A stretch of 64,000 bases of DNA from Streptomyces typhae (GTDB lineage Bacteria; Actinomycetota; Actinomycetes; Streptomycetales; Streptomycetaceae). The notes under the pieces were generated by a model that saw only the letters and a list, made by a program, of their open reading frames with translations, searched no databases and was not told the DNA's origin. Shown in pieces: positions 50,186-58,155 of this stretch. The DNA lies in the NCBI RefSeq assembly GCF_009755605.1, contig NZ_WPNZ01000025.1, forward strand, positions 92,263 through 156,262. The letters run 5' to 3'. The translations under genes were made by a program, and so were the position numbers. Numbering within the stretch: position 1 is the first letter of the stretch; each line of letters starts with the position of its first letter.

Positions 50186-51551
50186 CCGACCGGGCACGAG
50201 GGCGCTGCTCCACCCGGTGCGCCGCCGTGGTCTCGTGCAGATGGATGAGGACGTCGTGGGAGGGGCCGAGCCGGATCCCGTAAGGGCCGTCGGGGTAGGC
50301 GGTGCCGATGCTGCGCGTCGGGCGCTTCCCGGCCAGCCACTTCCGCGCGGCCCGGGGGACCGTGCGCAGATCCACGTAGTAGTCGTCGTACGAGACCTTG
50401 TCGAGGGTGTACTCGTTCGTGCCGCGCGGTGCGGCGCCGACCGTCCTCGGCGTGTACACCTCCTCGTCGGGGGCCGTTGCCATGAACGAGCCCTCGTTGA
50501 AGGTGAATCCGATGCTCCGGTACTTCGGCCCGTAGCTGTCGCGCAGGAATTCGCCCTGCATGCGCGGATAGCGGGGGTCGTAGGACTCGTAGGCGAGATG
50601 CGCGTTGTGTGCCGACACGAGGACCTTGTGGCCCGTCTGCCGCTGCCACCACGCCGTGTTCTCCGCCATGATCCGGTCGCGGTGGAGCATCGAGCCGCGC
50701 TGCCCTTCGGGGGTGCTCCCGTCGTAGGCGTAGATGTCCGCGGTCTGGAGGACGGACCGGGCGTGCTGGAGGGTCCACGCGTACGTGGGGTCGTGACCGT
50801 CCGGCCCTGCCGTGCGCACCAGGTCGTACGCGGCCCGCGCGTTCTTCGCGAGGCGGGCGCGCTCGGCCAGGGGCAGCGCCAGATAGGCGTCCCCGTCCGG
50901 CACCTCGCGGATCGGGGCGTACAGGGCCTCGACGCGGCCGAGCAGATCGGGCCGGTGGCGCCGCACGTGGTCGGTCACGGCGTCGAACAGCTCGGCCCCG
51001 AGGTGGGGGTGGTCGAGGTCGTTGCCCATGAAGCGCACCTGCCGGTCCGGATGCCGTTCGTTGTACGCGCGCATCCAGGTGAGCAGCCGGATGTACTCCT
51101 CGTGGTGCCAGGGCGTCCGCGCCAGCTCCTGGCGGGCGAGTTCGCGCACGTCGCCCGCGCCGCCCCGGACATAGGCGTCGAGGCGCAGCCCCGTCGTCCA
51201 GCTGACCTCCAGGGCGAAGGTCCGAAAGCCCTTCTCCTCGACGAGATGGCGGAAGAGGCGGTCCTTCATGGTGAAGAACTCGTGCGTGCCGTGGGTGGCC
51301 TCGCCGAGCCCCACGACCTCGGCGTCGCCCACCATGCGGTCGAGCGGGCGCAGGTCCTTCGCCGACCCGCCCGGTCCGGTGGCGCGCAGCGGGTGCGCGA
51401 CGCTCTCGACGGCCCGCACCGGGTCGTCGGCGCGCGGCGCCGCCCGTGCGGTGCCGGGTGCCGCCTGTGCGCTGCCCGGTGCCGTCAGGGCGCCCGCCCC
51501 GATCGCCGCCGCCAATAACAGAGAAGCCCTCAAATGGGTGGTTCTCATCAT
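50175..51551 (-). CDS. Secreted erythromycin-esterase superfamily protein
   Basis: 458 residues from ATG at 51551 with AGGAGGA five bases upstream. Signal peptide about 1-31 (G-S-A-Q-A-A). Erythromycin-esterase fold: V-V-G-L-G-E-A-T-H-G-T-H-E-F near 82 with catalytic-type Glu and His, R-F-M-G-N-D near 178, and V-S-A-H-N-A-H-L-A near 300. Most enzymes known to degrade macrolides are cytoplasmic, so a secreted member may act on a different ester. Divergent from the SDR gene across the motif C site. Confidence 0.86.
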   Translation of the reverse strand: MMRTTHLRASLLLAAAIGAGALTAPGSAQAAPGTARAAPRADDPVRAVESVAHPLRATGPGGSAKDLRPLDRMVGDAEVVGLGEATHGTHEFFTMKDRLFRHLVEEKGFRTFALEVSWTTGLRLDAYVRGGAGDVRELARQELARTPWHHEEYIRLLTWMRAYNERHPDRQVRFMGNDLDHPHLGAELFDAVTDHVRRHRPDLLGRVEALYAPIREVPDGDAYLALPLAERARLAKNARAAYDLVRTAGPDGHDPTYAWTLQHARSVLQTADIYAYDGSTPEGQRGSMLHRDRIMAENTAWWQRQTGHKVLVSAHNAHLAYESYDPRYPRMQGEFLRDSYGPKYRSIGFTFNEGSFMATAPDEEVYTPRTVGAAPRGTNEYTLDKVSYDDYYVDLRTVPRAARKWLAGKRPTRSIGTAYPDGPYGIRLGPSHDVLIHLHETTAAHRVEQRPRARSVNG

Positions 51552-51687
51552 CCGTGTCCTCCTGAATCGTGTTCCCGCACGACAGATCACGATCCCGGGC
51601 CGGAGCCGTCGCGGCCATCCCGGAGGCACCCGGCACGAGGGTGGGGTCTGCTCCACCCAGGGGGTGCGCCGCCCCCTTCCGCGACAA

Positions 51688-51706
51688 CATACCGACTGGT
51701 TAGTCT
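51688..51706. promoter_or_regulatory. TetR-type site, motif C copy 1
   Basis: CATACCGACTGGTTAGTCTG begins at 51688; its first 13 bases are identical to the minus-strand site at 55660-55680, but the right arm is degraded. It lies 38-56 bases upstream of the SDR start at 51744. Confidence 0.6.
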
Positions 51707-51743
51707 GCAATGCGTACGTGATCGAGCCCGAAGGAGACCGCCC

Positions 51744-52508
51744 GTGGAGAGCTTGCAGGGCAAGGGAGTTGTCGTCACCGGTGCGGGGGGCGGGATCGGG
51801 GCCGCGCTGGCCCGCCGCTTCGCCGCGGCCGGTGCCCGCGTCGTCGTCAACGACCTGGACGCCCCGAGAGCGGCCGCGGTCGCCGACGAGGTGGGCGGCG
51901 TCGCCGTGCCGGGCGACGCCTCCGCGGTCCTCGCCGACGCCCTGGCCGCACTCGGCGGGACCGTGGACGTGTACTGCGCCAACGCGGGCCTCGCGGCGGG
52001 CGGCACCGAGGCGGCGGACGAGCGGGTGTGGGCCGACGCCTGGGACGTGAACGTGATGGCGCACGTGCGGGCCGCGCACGCGCTGCTGCCCGGCTGGCTG
52101 GAGCGGGGCGGGGGCCGGTTCGTGTCCACGGTGTCCGCGGCGGGCCTGCTCACCATGGTGGGCGCGGCCCCGTACAGCGTCACCAAGCACGGCGCGTACG
52201 CCTTCGCGGAGTGGCTGTCGCTGACCTACCGGCACCGCGGCCTCAAGGTGCACGCGATCTGCCCGCAGGGCGTCCGCACGGCCATGCTCACGGCTGCGGG
52301 CTCCGCGGGCGAACTCGTCCTCGCCCCCACCGCTATCGAGCCGGATGACGTCGCCGACGCGCTGTTCGCGGGGATGGCCGAGGACCGCTTCCTGATCCTG
52401 CCGCACCCCGACGTCGCCGAGTACTACCGGGCGCGGGCCCAGGAACCCGACACCTGGCTGTCGAACATGAACCACATCCAGCAGAAGTGGGAGGCGTCCG
52501 AGCAGTGA
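51744..52508 (+). CDS. Short-chain dehydrogenase/reductase
   Basis: 254 residues from GTG at 51744 with AAGGAG seven bases upstream. Cofactor loop V-T-G-A-G-G-G-I-G near 13-21, D-L-D near 38-40 (NAD preference likely), N-A-G near 82, catalytic Ser in S-T-V-S-A near 133 and Y-S-V-T-K near 146-150. Likely acts on a beta-hydroxyacyl-CoA or similar, judged from its acyl-CoA dehydrogenase neighbours. Followed at once by a decayed acyl-CoA ligase tail. Confidence 0.9.
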   Translation: MESLQGKGVVVTGAGGGIGAALARRFAAAGARVVVNDLDAPRAAAVADEVGGVAVPGDASAVLADALAALGGTVDVYCANAGLAAGGTEAADERVWADAWDVNVMAHVRAAHALLPGWLERGGGRFVSTVSAAGLLTMVGAAPYSVTKHGAYAFAEWLSLTYRHRGLKVHAICPQGVRTAMLTAAGSAGELVLAPTAIEPDDVADALFAGMAEDRFLILPHPDVAEYYRARAQEPDTWLSNMNHIQQKWEASEQ

Positions 52509-52526
52509 GCCGCCCCCGGCCGCCGG

Positions 52527-52633
52527 GGACGGCTCGCCGCGTACAAGGACCACGCGTGGTGGAGGTCCTGACGGACCTGCCGAAGAAGACAAGTGGGAAG
52601 ATCCTCAGGCGGGAACCGCGTTCTCGCTCATGA
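52527..52633 (+). pseudogene. Remnant of an acyl-CoA ligase C-terminus (frameshifted)
   Basis: One frame reads R-L-A-A-Y-K-D just past the SDR stop; after a shift near 52551-52553 another reads R-V-V-E-V-L-T-D-L-P-K-K-T-S-G-K-I-L-R-R-E, then TGA at 52631. This is the A10 motif (P-K-T-x-S-G-K-I-L-R-R) of AMP-forming acyl-CoA ligases, complete with its lead-in. The rest of the gene is absent. Found where such a cluster usually carries its ligase, so it is probably deletion debris. Confidence 0.82.
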
Positions 52634-52702
52634 AGCAGACTCGCCGGATCCGGCCTCGAAGGTCCGATCCGCAAGGGCTGAGGACCATGGAACGGAAGGC
52701 AG

Positions 52703-53305
52703 GTGGCGGCAGTGGCCAGAACGACGGACGGTGACGGCACGCCCGTCCCGCAGCGGCTGCTCGCCGCCGCCACCCGGCTCTTCGCCGACCAGGGCTACGA
52801 CCGCACGTCCGTGCAGGAGATCGTCGAGGCGGCCGGCGTCACCAAGGGCGCCCTGTACCACTACTTCGGGTCCAAGGACGACCTGCTGCACGAGGTGTAC
52901 GCGAGGCTGCTCCGGGTCCAGCAGGAGCGGCTCGACGCGGTCGCCGACGCGGACGCGCCGGTGGAGCGGCGGCTGCGGGACGCGGCGGCCGACGTCGTCG
53001 TCACGACCATCGCGCACCTCGACGACGCCTCGATCTTCTTCCGCTCCATGCACCAGCTCAGCCCGGAGAAGCACAAGCAGGTGCGGGCGGAGCGGCGGCG
53101 CTACCACGAGCGGTTCCGCGCCCTGGTCGAGGAGGGCCAGGCGGCCGGGGTCTTCTCCACGGCCACCCCGGCCGACCTGGTGGTGGACTACCACTTCGGG
53201 TCCGTCCACCACCTGTCCACGTGGTACCGCCCCGACGGGCCCCTGACGGCACAGGAGGTCGCGGACCACCTCGCGGACCTGCTGCTGCGCGCGCTGCGCC
53301 CCTGA
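52703..53305 (+). CDS. TetR-family regulator, likely acts on motif C
   Basis: 200 residues from GTG at 52703 (GTG at 52712 also possible). HTH at about 15-62: L-L-A-A-A-T-R-L-F-A-D-Q-G-Y-D-R-T-S-V-Q-E-I-V-E-A-A-G-V-T-K-G-A-L-Y-H-Y-F-G-S-K-D. The C-terminal domain resembles fatty-acid/acyl-CoA-responsive TetR proteins. Convergent with acyl-CoA dehydrogenase (14 bases apart). Related palindromes at 51688 and 55662 flank the whole cluster. Confidence 0.88.
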   Translation: MAAVARTTDGDGTPVPQRLLAAATRLFADQGYDRTSVQEIVEAAGVTKGALYHYFGSKDDLLHEVYARLLRVQQERLDAVADADAPVERRLRDAAADVVVTTIAHLDDASIFFRSMHQLSPEKHKQVRAERRRYHERFRALVEEGQAAGVFSTATPADLVVDYHFGSVHHLSTWYRPDGPLTAQEVADHLADLLLRALRP

Positions 53306-53319
53306 GGGCCCCGGGCCGG

Positions 53320-54534
53320 TCAGAGGTACTTCTTCAGCTCCCGCCGCGCCAGCGAACGCTGGTGCACCTCGTCGGGGCCGTCGGCGAGCCGCAGGGTGCG
53401 GGCCGCCGCCCACAGCTCCGCCAGCGGGAAGTCCTGGCTCACCCCGCCCGCGCCGTGCAGCTGGACGGCCTGGTCGAGGATGCCGACCACGGTCCGCGGA
53501 GTGGCGATCTTGATGGCCTGGATCTCGGTGTGCGCCCCCTTGTTGCCCACCGTGTCCATCAGCCACGCGGTCTTCAGGACGAGCAGGCGCACCTGCTCGA
53601 CCGCGACCCGGGCGTCCGCGATCCACTCCTGGACCACGCCCTGGCGGGCCAGCGGCTTGCCGAAGGCGGTGCGCGCGACGGCCCGGCGGCACATCAGCTC
53701 GATGGCACGCTCCGCCATGCCGATGAGCCGCATGCAGTGGTGGATCCGCCCAGGACCGAGGCGCGCCTGGGCGATGGCGAAGCCGCCGCCCTCCTCGCCG
53801 ACGAGGTTGCCCACCGGCACCCGCACCCGGTCGAGGACCACCTCGGCGTGGCCGCCGTGGGAGTGGTCCTCGTACCCGTACACCCGCATGGCGCGGCGCA
53901 CTTCGACACCGGGGGTGTCCCGCGGGACGAGCACCATCGACTGCTGGCGGCGGATGTCGGCGCCGTCGGGGTCGGTCTTGCCCATGACGATGAAGACCTT
54001 GCAGTCGGGGTTCATCGCCCCGGAGATGTACCACTTGCGGCCGCTGATGACGTACTCGTCGCCCTCGCGCCGGATGTGCGTGGTGATGTTCGTGGCGTCG
54101 GAGGAGGCCACCTCGGGCTCCGTCATGGCGAACGCCGACCGGATCTCGCCCGCGAGCAGCGGCTCCAGCCACTGCTTGCGCTGCTCCTCGGTGCCGAACT
54201 GGTGCAGCACCTCCATGTTGCCGGTGTCCGGCGCCGCGCAGTTGACCGCGGTGGGCGCGAGGTGCGGGCTGCGGCCGGTGATCTCGGCGAGCGGCGCGTA
54301 CTGGAGGTTGGTCAGACCCGCCCCGTCCCGAGCGTCCGGCAGGAAGAGGTTCCACAGGCCCTGGCGGCGGGCCTCGGCCTTCAGCTCCCCGACGACGGCG
54401 GGCGTGTCCCACGGCGAGGCGAGCGCGGCGCGCTGTTCCTCGGCCACCCGCTCGGCGGGCAGGACGTGCTCGTCCATGAAGGCGAGCAGCCTGGCGCGGA
54501 GTTCCTCGGTGCGGGTGTCGTAGCCGAAATCCAT
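53320..54534 (-). CDS. Acyl-CoA dehydrogenase, ACAD11-like
   Basis: 404 residues. ACAD core: S-A-F-A-M-T-E-P-E-V-A-S-S-D near 130 (FAD), W-Y-I-S-G-A near 160, and R-T-A-F-G-K-P near 280. The position of the catalytic Glu (Y-E-G-T in the enzyme at 39428) reads A-D-G-P-D-E-V-H here, as in ACAD10/11-type enzymes where Asp seems to take this role. ATG at 54534. Same strand as the kinase-like gene upstream, 15 bases apart: the usual ACAD11 pairing. Confidence 0.9.
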   Translation of the reverse strand: MDFGYDTRTEELRARLLAFMDEHVLPAERVAEEQRAALASPWDTPAVVGELKAEARRQGLWNLFLPDARDGAGLTNLQYAPLAEITGRSPHLAPTAVNCAAPDTGNMEVLHQFGTEEQRKQWLEPLLAGEIRSAFAMTEPEVASSDATNITTHIRREGDEYVISGRKWYISGAMNPDCKVFIVMGKTDPDGADIRRQQSMVLVPRDTPGVEVRRAMRVYGYEDHSHGGHAEVVLDRVRVPVGNLVGEEGGGFAIAQARLGPGRIHHCMRLIGMAERAIELMCRRAVARTAFGKPLARQGVVQEWIADARVAVEQVRLLVLKTAWLMDTVGNKGAHTEIQAIKIATPRTVVGILDQAVQLHGAGGVSQDFPLAELWAAARTLRLADGPDEVHQRSLARRELKKYL

Positions 54535-54549
54535 GGTGTCGGGGTCCTC

Positions 54550-55602
54550 TCAGCCTTCGTTCAGGGTGGTCAGGCCGCGCTCGATGAAGACGGGTACGAG
54601 GTCGCCGATGCGGTCGAAGCCCGCGCCGACCGTCTGGCCGAGCGTGTAGCGGTAGTGGATGCCTTCGAGGATCACGGCGAGCTTGAACCAGGCGAAGGCC
54701 GTGTACCAGGAGACGGCGGCGACGTCCCGGCCGGAGCGGGCCGCGTAGCGCTCGATCAGCTCGGCGGGGTCCGGGTGGCCCGGCGCGCTCGCCGTGGTGC
54801 TGACCGGGGAGTCGGGCACCTCCAGCGCGACGCTGTACATCACGAGCAGGCCGAGGTCGGTGAGCGGGTCGCCGAGCGTGGACATCTCCCAGTCCAGGAC
54901 GGCGGCGACGCGATCGGGGCCGCCGGGGCCGCCGGAGGTGTCCAGGAGGACGTTGTCGAGGCGGTAGTCGCCGTGCACCACGGTGGCGGCGGGCGAGACG
55001 GGCAGCGCCCGGCCGAGGGCCGCGTGCAGCTCCTCGATGCCGGGCAGGTCGCGCCCGCGCGAGGCGGCGAGCTGCTTGCCCCAGCGGCGCAGCTGCCGGT
55101 CGAGGAACCCCTCGGGCCTGCCGAAGTCCCCGAGGCCCACCGCGGCGGGGTCCACGGCGTGCAGGTCCACCAGCGTGTCGACGAGCCCGAGCACCGCCGC
55201 GCGGGTGCGCTCCGGGCCGAGCGGCGCGAGCTGGTCGGCGGTGCGGTAGGGGGTACCCGCGACGAACTCCATCACGTAGAACGGGGCGCCGATCACCTCC
55301 TCGTCCTCGCAGAGGAGCACCGTGCGCGGCACCGGCACGGCCGTCGGGTGCAGCGCGCTGATCACCCGGTGCTCACGCTTCATGTCGTGCGCGGTGGCGA
55401 GGACGTGGCCGAGCGGCGGGCGCCGCACCACCCAGTGCCCGGTGCCGTCCGAGACGGCGTACGTGAGGTTGGACCGGCCGCCCTCGATCAGCCGGCCCGT
55501 GAGCGGACCCGCGGCGAGGAGGCCGGGCCGCTCCCGGTCGAGGTGGGCGCGCAGCCGGTCGAGGTCGAGTCCGGGCGGGCCCGGGGGTCGGTCGGAACTC
55601 AT
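54550..55602 (-). CDS. APH/ACAD10-11-type phosphotransferase
   Basis: 350 residues from ATG at 55602 with AGGAG nine bases upstream. Kinase-like fold of aminoglycoside phosphotransferases: nucleotide loop Y-V-M-E-F-V near 110, catalytic V-V-H-G-D-Y-R-L-D-N-V-L near 203 and metal D-W-E-M-S-T-L-G-D-P near 236. In animals the same domain is fused to ACAD10/11 and phosphorylates 4-hydroxyacyl-CoAs; here the two parts are separate genes in one operon. A role in 4-hydroxy acid breakdown is inferred. Confidence 0.86.
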   Translation of the reverse strand: MSSDRPPGPPGLDLDRLRAHLDRERPGLLAAGPLTGRLIEGGRSNLTYAVSDGTGHWVVRRPPLGHVLATAHDMKREHRVISALHPTAVPVPRTVLLCEDEEVIGAPFYVMEFVAGTPYRTADQLAPLGPERTRAAVLGLVDTLVDLHAVDPAAVGLGDFGRPEGFLDRQLRRWGKQLAASRGRDLPGIEELHAALGRALPVSPAATVVHGDYRLDNVLLDTSGGPGGPDRVAAVLDWEMSTLGDPLTDLGLLVMYSVALEVPDSPVSTTASAPGHPDPAELIERYAARSGRDVAAVSWYTAFAWFKLAVILEGIHYRYTLGQTVGAGFDRIGDLVPVFIERGLTTLNEG

Positions 55603-55659
55603 CAGTTCTCGCTCCTGATCGTGAACGGCGGGCGGTTCTTGTCGGCGCGTTGCCGTTCA

Positions 55660-55680
55660 TGATGCCGACCAGTCGGTATG
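55660..55680. promoter_or_regulatory. TetR-type operator, motif C copy 2
   Basis: Arms ATGCCGAC (55662-55669) and GTCGGTAT (55672-55679) pair at 7 of 8 positions around CA. It lies about 60 bases upstream of the kinase-like gene. On the minus strand it shares CATACCGACTGGT with the site at 51688. Confidence 0.75.
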
Positions 55681-55753
55681 TCGTCCAGAGGGCCGGTCTC
55701 GAACGTGATCAGGATCGCGGGTCCGTGCGGGCCCTGAGCCCCGCACATGGGCG

Positions 55754-55786
55754 GGCGCCCGGCCGGGGAAGGGGGTGCCGGGCGCC
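55754..55786 (-). terminator. 10-bp stem terminator of the His-rich gene
   Basis: GGCGCCCGGC (55754-55763) and GCCGGGCGCC (55777-55786) are exact complements, loop 13. It lies about 67 bases beyond the stop of the minus-strand His-rich gene. Region 55681-55753 shows nothing else. Confidence 0.7.
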
Positions 55787-55852
55787 TCTGGGGGGATGGT
55801 CCAGCCGGCCGGGACCGTGGCGGGGATCGCGGCCGGGGTGAGGGGCGAAGGG

Positions 55853-56149
55853 CTAGTGGTCGTCCCAGTGGCCCTCGTGCTCGGCGTGCCGGTGGCCGCC
55901 GTGCACGTAGTCCAGGTGGTCCCCGTGCGCCACGGCCCGGTGTCCGCAGTCCTCGCCGTGCCGGTGGTCGTGTCCTTCGTGGGCGACGTGCCGTGCGGGC
56001 TCGCACTCGTCGTAGTGGCCGCCGTGCGCACGGTGCAGATGGCCGTCGTGCGCGTAGTCGACGTGGTCACCGTGCGGAACCTCGGCGTGCCCGCAGGCGG
56101 GGCCGTGGGCGTGGTCGTGGGCCGGGTGTTCCTGGTGGAGCGTGGTCAT
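55853..56149 (-). CDS. Small His-rich metal-binding protein with internal duplication
   Basis: 98 residues from ATG at 56149 with AGAAGG seven bases upstream; about 30 His and several Asp/Glu. Two homologous halves of about 32 residues: the first opens C-G-H-A-E-V-P-H-G-D-H-V-D-Y, the second C-G-H-R-A-V-A-H-G-D-H-L-D-Y. Cys-Gly-His and H-x-H pairs suit zinc or nickel binding; storage or buffering is likely. I recall such proteins being labelled zinc transporter permease without basis, as there is no membrane helix. Confidence 0.82.
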   Translation of the reverse strand: MTTLHQEHPAHDHAHGPACGHAEVPHGDHVDYAHDGHLHRAHGGHYDECEPARHVAHEGHDHRHGEDCGHRAVAHGDHLDYVHGGHRHAEHEGHWDDH

Positions 56150-56301
56150 GGCGTACACCTTCTGGGCGGGTTCTGGGACGGTTCCGGGCGGGTTCCGAGC
56201 CGATTCCGGGCGGGTTCGGGAAGGCGGGGCCCTTGCCGGACGGGCCGGTGCGACCGCCGCGGGCCGTGCCGGTGTGACTCTCTCAGGCTAGTACTCAATG
56301 C

Positions 56302-56325
56302 CGCTTTGATCCCGTTATGAAAGCG
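56302..56325. promoter_or_regulatory. Inverted repeat between the His-rich gene and the quinone oxidoreductase
   Basis: CGCTTTGAT (56302-56310) and ATGAAAGCG (56317-56325) pair at 8 of 9 positions around a 6-base spacer. It lies 49 bases before the oxidoreductase ATG at 56374 in a 224-base divergent gap, so it could govern both genes. It does not match the Zur box I remember for Streptomyces. Confidence 0.55.
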
Positions 56326-56373
56326 TTTCGCATGCATCCGTGACTCCGCAAGGCGACCCGATGGGGCGACTCG

Positions 56374-57309
56374 ATGAAAGCGATCAGCTACCACGCGTAC
56401 GGCGGGCCCGAGGTCCTCGAGTACGGCGACGTGCGCGACCCGAAGGTCGGCCCCGACTCCGTCCTCGTGAAGGTGCGCGCCGCCGCCCTCAACCCCGTCG
56501 ACCACAAGTGCCGCGAGGGACACCTCGACCAGGCGCTCGACGCCGTCTTCCCGGTGGTCCCCGGCTGGGACGTGGCCGGGGTGGTGGTGCAACCGGGCGT
56601 CGCCGTACCGGAGTTCGCCGTCGGCGACGAGGTGATCGGCTATGTGCGCGAGGACTTCCTGTCGCGCGGCACGCTCGCCGAGTACGTGGCCGCGCCGGTG
56701 CGCACCCTCGCGCGTAAACCCCGCAACCTGTCCTTCGCCGAGGCCGCGGGGCTGCCCCTGGCCGGGCTCACCGCCCTCCAGGTGATCGACAAGGCGCTCA
56801 CTGTCGCCGAGGGCGACACGGTGCTCGTGCACGCCGCCGCGGGCGGCGTCGGCTCCTTCGCCGTGCAGCTCGCCCGGCACGCGGGCGCCCGCGTCATCGG
56901 CACCGCGAGCGAGCGCAACCACGCCTATCTGCGGGACCTCGGCGCGGAGCCGGTCGAGTACGGCGACGGGCTCGCGGGCCGCGTGTCCGCGCTCGCCCCC
57001 GACGGCGTCGACGCCGCCTTCGACACGATCGGCGGCGCCACGCTCAAGACCTCCGCCGACCTGCTCGCCCCCGGCGGCAGGCTCGCCTCCGTCGCGGACG
57101 GCGCCGTCGTCGACCTCGGAGGCCAGTACTGCTTCGTGCGCCCCGACGCCGAGGACCTGACCCGCCTCACCGAACTCGCCGAGCAGGGCGTGCTCACCGT
57201 GAGCGTCCAGGAGACGTTCCCGCTGGACCGCGCGGCGGACGCCTTCCGCCTGATCGAGCAGGGGCGCACCCGCGGGAAGATCGTGGTGACGGTGGACTGG
57301 GCGGAGTAG
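56374..57309 (+). CDS. NADP-dependent quinone oxidoreductase-type MDR enzyme
   Basis: 311 residues. GroES-like N-terminus (Y-G-G-P-E-V-L near 10, N-P-V-D near 43), Rossmann V-H-A-A-A-G-G-V-G near 155, then R-H-A-G-A-R-V-I-G-T. Zinc ligands are absent, as in quinone oxidoreductases. It reduces a quinone or enone with NADPH; substrate not known. Divergent from the His-rich metal-binding gene across the inverted repeat at 56302. Confidence 0.88.
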   Translation: MKAISYHAYGGPEVLEYGDVRDPKVGPDSVLVKVRAAALNPVDHKCREGHLDQALDAVFPVVPGWDVAGVVVQPGVAVPEFAVGDEVIGYVREDFLSRGTLAEYVAAPVRTLARKPRNLSFAEAAGLPLAGLTALQVIDKALTVAEGDTVLVHAAAGGVGSFAVQLARHAGARVIGTASERNHAYLRDLGAEPVEYGDGLAGRVSALAPDGVDAAFDTIGGATLKTSADLLAPGGRLASVADGAVVDLGGQYCFVRPDAEDLTRLTELAEQGVLTVSVQETFPLDRAADAFRLIEQGRTRGKIVVTVDWAE

Positions 57310-57396
57310 GGCGGACCCTCCGCGGCTGTGGACGCGGGCCGTACCCCGGTACCGGAAGGGAGCACGCGCGTCCGGCGACGGGATAGGGTTCCGGCG

Positions 57397-57705
57397 ATGA
57401 CGGCATCGCTGACCTGCAAAAAGATCGCTTCTCTCGCAACGGGCTCCGTCGTCTACGCCTGGGAGACCGCGGAGGGAGCCGACGGGAACGTCCTGATCGA
57501 CCCGGAGGGTGCGGTGGCCCGGCCGTGCACGGCGGCGGGGGACCCCCTCGGGGACACGCTGCTCGACAAGAGGACCGGGAACGTGCGGAACCCCGACCCG
57601 GACCCGGGAGCCCGAAGAGCCTTCCTGCAGGTCGCCGCAGCGATCTTCCAGGAGCGGCAGCGGCAGGGCCGCCTGCCCGACACGGTCACGCGCGCCTACT
57701 GGTAG
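57397..57705 (+). CDS. Small cytoplasmic protein, unknown function
   Basis: 102 residues from ATG at 57397. It begins T-A-S-L-T-C-K-K-I-A-S-L-A-T-G-S-V-V-Y-A-W and ends in a charged helix F-L-Q-V-A-A-A-I-F-Q-E-R-Q-R-Q-G-R-L-P-D-T-V-T. No motif that I recognise; one early Cys and one in P-C-T. A terminator stem lies 16 bases beyond its stop. Confidence 0.62.
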   Translation: MTASLTCKKIASLATGSVVYAWETAEGADGNVLIDPEGAVARPCTAAGDPLGDTLLDKRTGNVRNPDPDPGARRAFLQVAAAIFQERQRQGRLPDTVTRAYW

Positions 57706-57720
57706 GCACGGGCACCTGCT

Positions 57721-57753
57721 GAGAGGCCCGGCCCTTCGCGGACCCGGCCTCTC
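57721..57753. terminator. Terminator-like stem with bulge
   Basis: GAGAGGCC (57721-57728) pairs with GGCCTCTC (57746-57753). It lies between the convergent small gene and the DUF202 pair. GGCCTCTCGTCGTG is then repeated once just downstream. Confidence 0.62.
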
Positions 57754-57831
57754 GTCGTGGACGGCCTCTCGTCGTGCGCGCGGGCCCGGTCTCCCGGCGC
57801 GCGCGAGTTCGGTCTCCCGGCTCGCGCCGCC

Positions 57832-58155
57832 TCAGGTGAAGAGCATCGCCACGGCGCACATCGCGAGGGCCGTCGTGCCGAGGGCCGCGGTCACGGCCGC
57901 GCGCGGTCCGAGAGGGCGGGGGCGTGCCGCGCCGAGCAGCGTCATCCTGCGGTGCGCCACGGCCAGGAACCCCAGCCACAGCAGCAGACAGAGCCCGCAC
58001 GTGACGGCGTCCGCCGCCGACGCGCCGTCGTGCAGCACCGCACGCACCCCGAGCGCCGTGGCCACCGTGCACGCCAGCGTCGTACGCCGCCACGCGAGCC
58101 GGGTCCGCTCCGGCTGGAGCCCCGGGTCCCGCGCCACGGCCGCCGAGTCCCTCAC
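57832..58155 (-). CDS. DUF202-type small membrane protein
   Basis: 107 residues from GTG at 58155, overlapping the preceding gene's stop (GTGA). The opening P-E-R-T-R-L-A-W-R-R-T-T-L is the DUF202 signature. Three helices near 30-50, 50-68 and 85-105. Function unknown. Cotranscribed with the second DUF202 gene; such pairs are common. Confidence 0.78.
   Translation of the reverse strand: MRDSAAVARDPGLQPERTRLAWRRTTLACTVATALGVRAVLHDGASAADAVTCGLCLLLWLGFLAVAHRRMTLLGAARPRPLGPRAAVTAALGTTALAMCAVAMLFT

Noticed and set aside
50175..52592. Longer esterase frame starting near 52592
   Set aside because: The extension runs antisense through the SDR gene; the ATG at 51551 has a perfect ribosome site and begins a signal peptide.
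56302..56330. Zur box for the His-rich protein
   Set aside because: The TGAAA and TTTCG blocks are spaced 3 bases apart, not 5 as in the Streptomyces Zur box I remember; the larger inverted repeat fits better.
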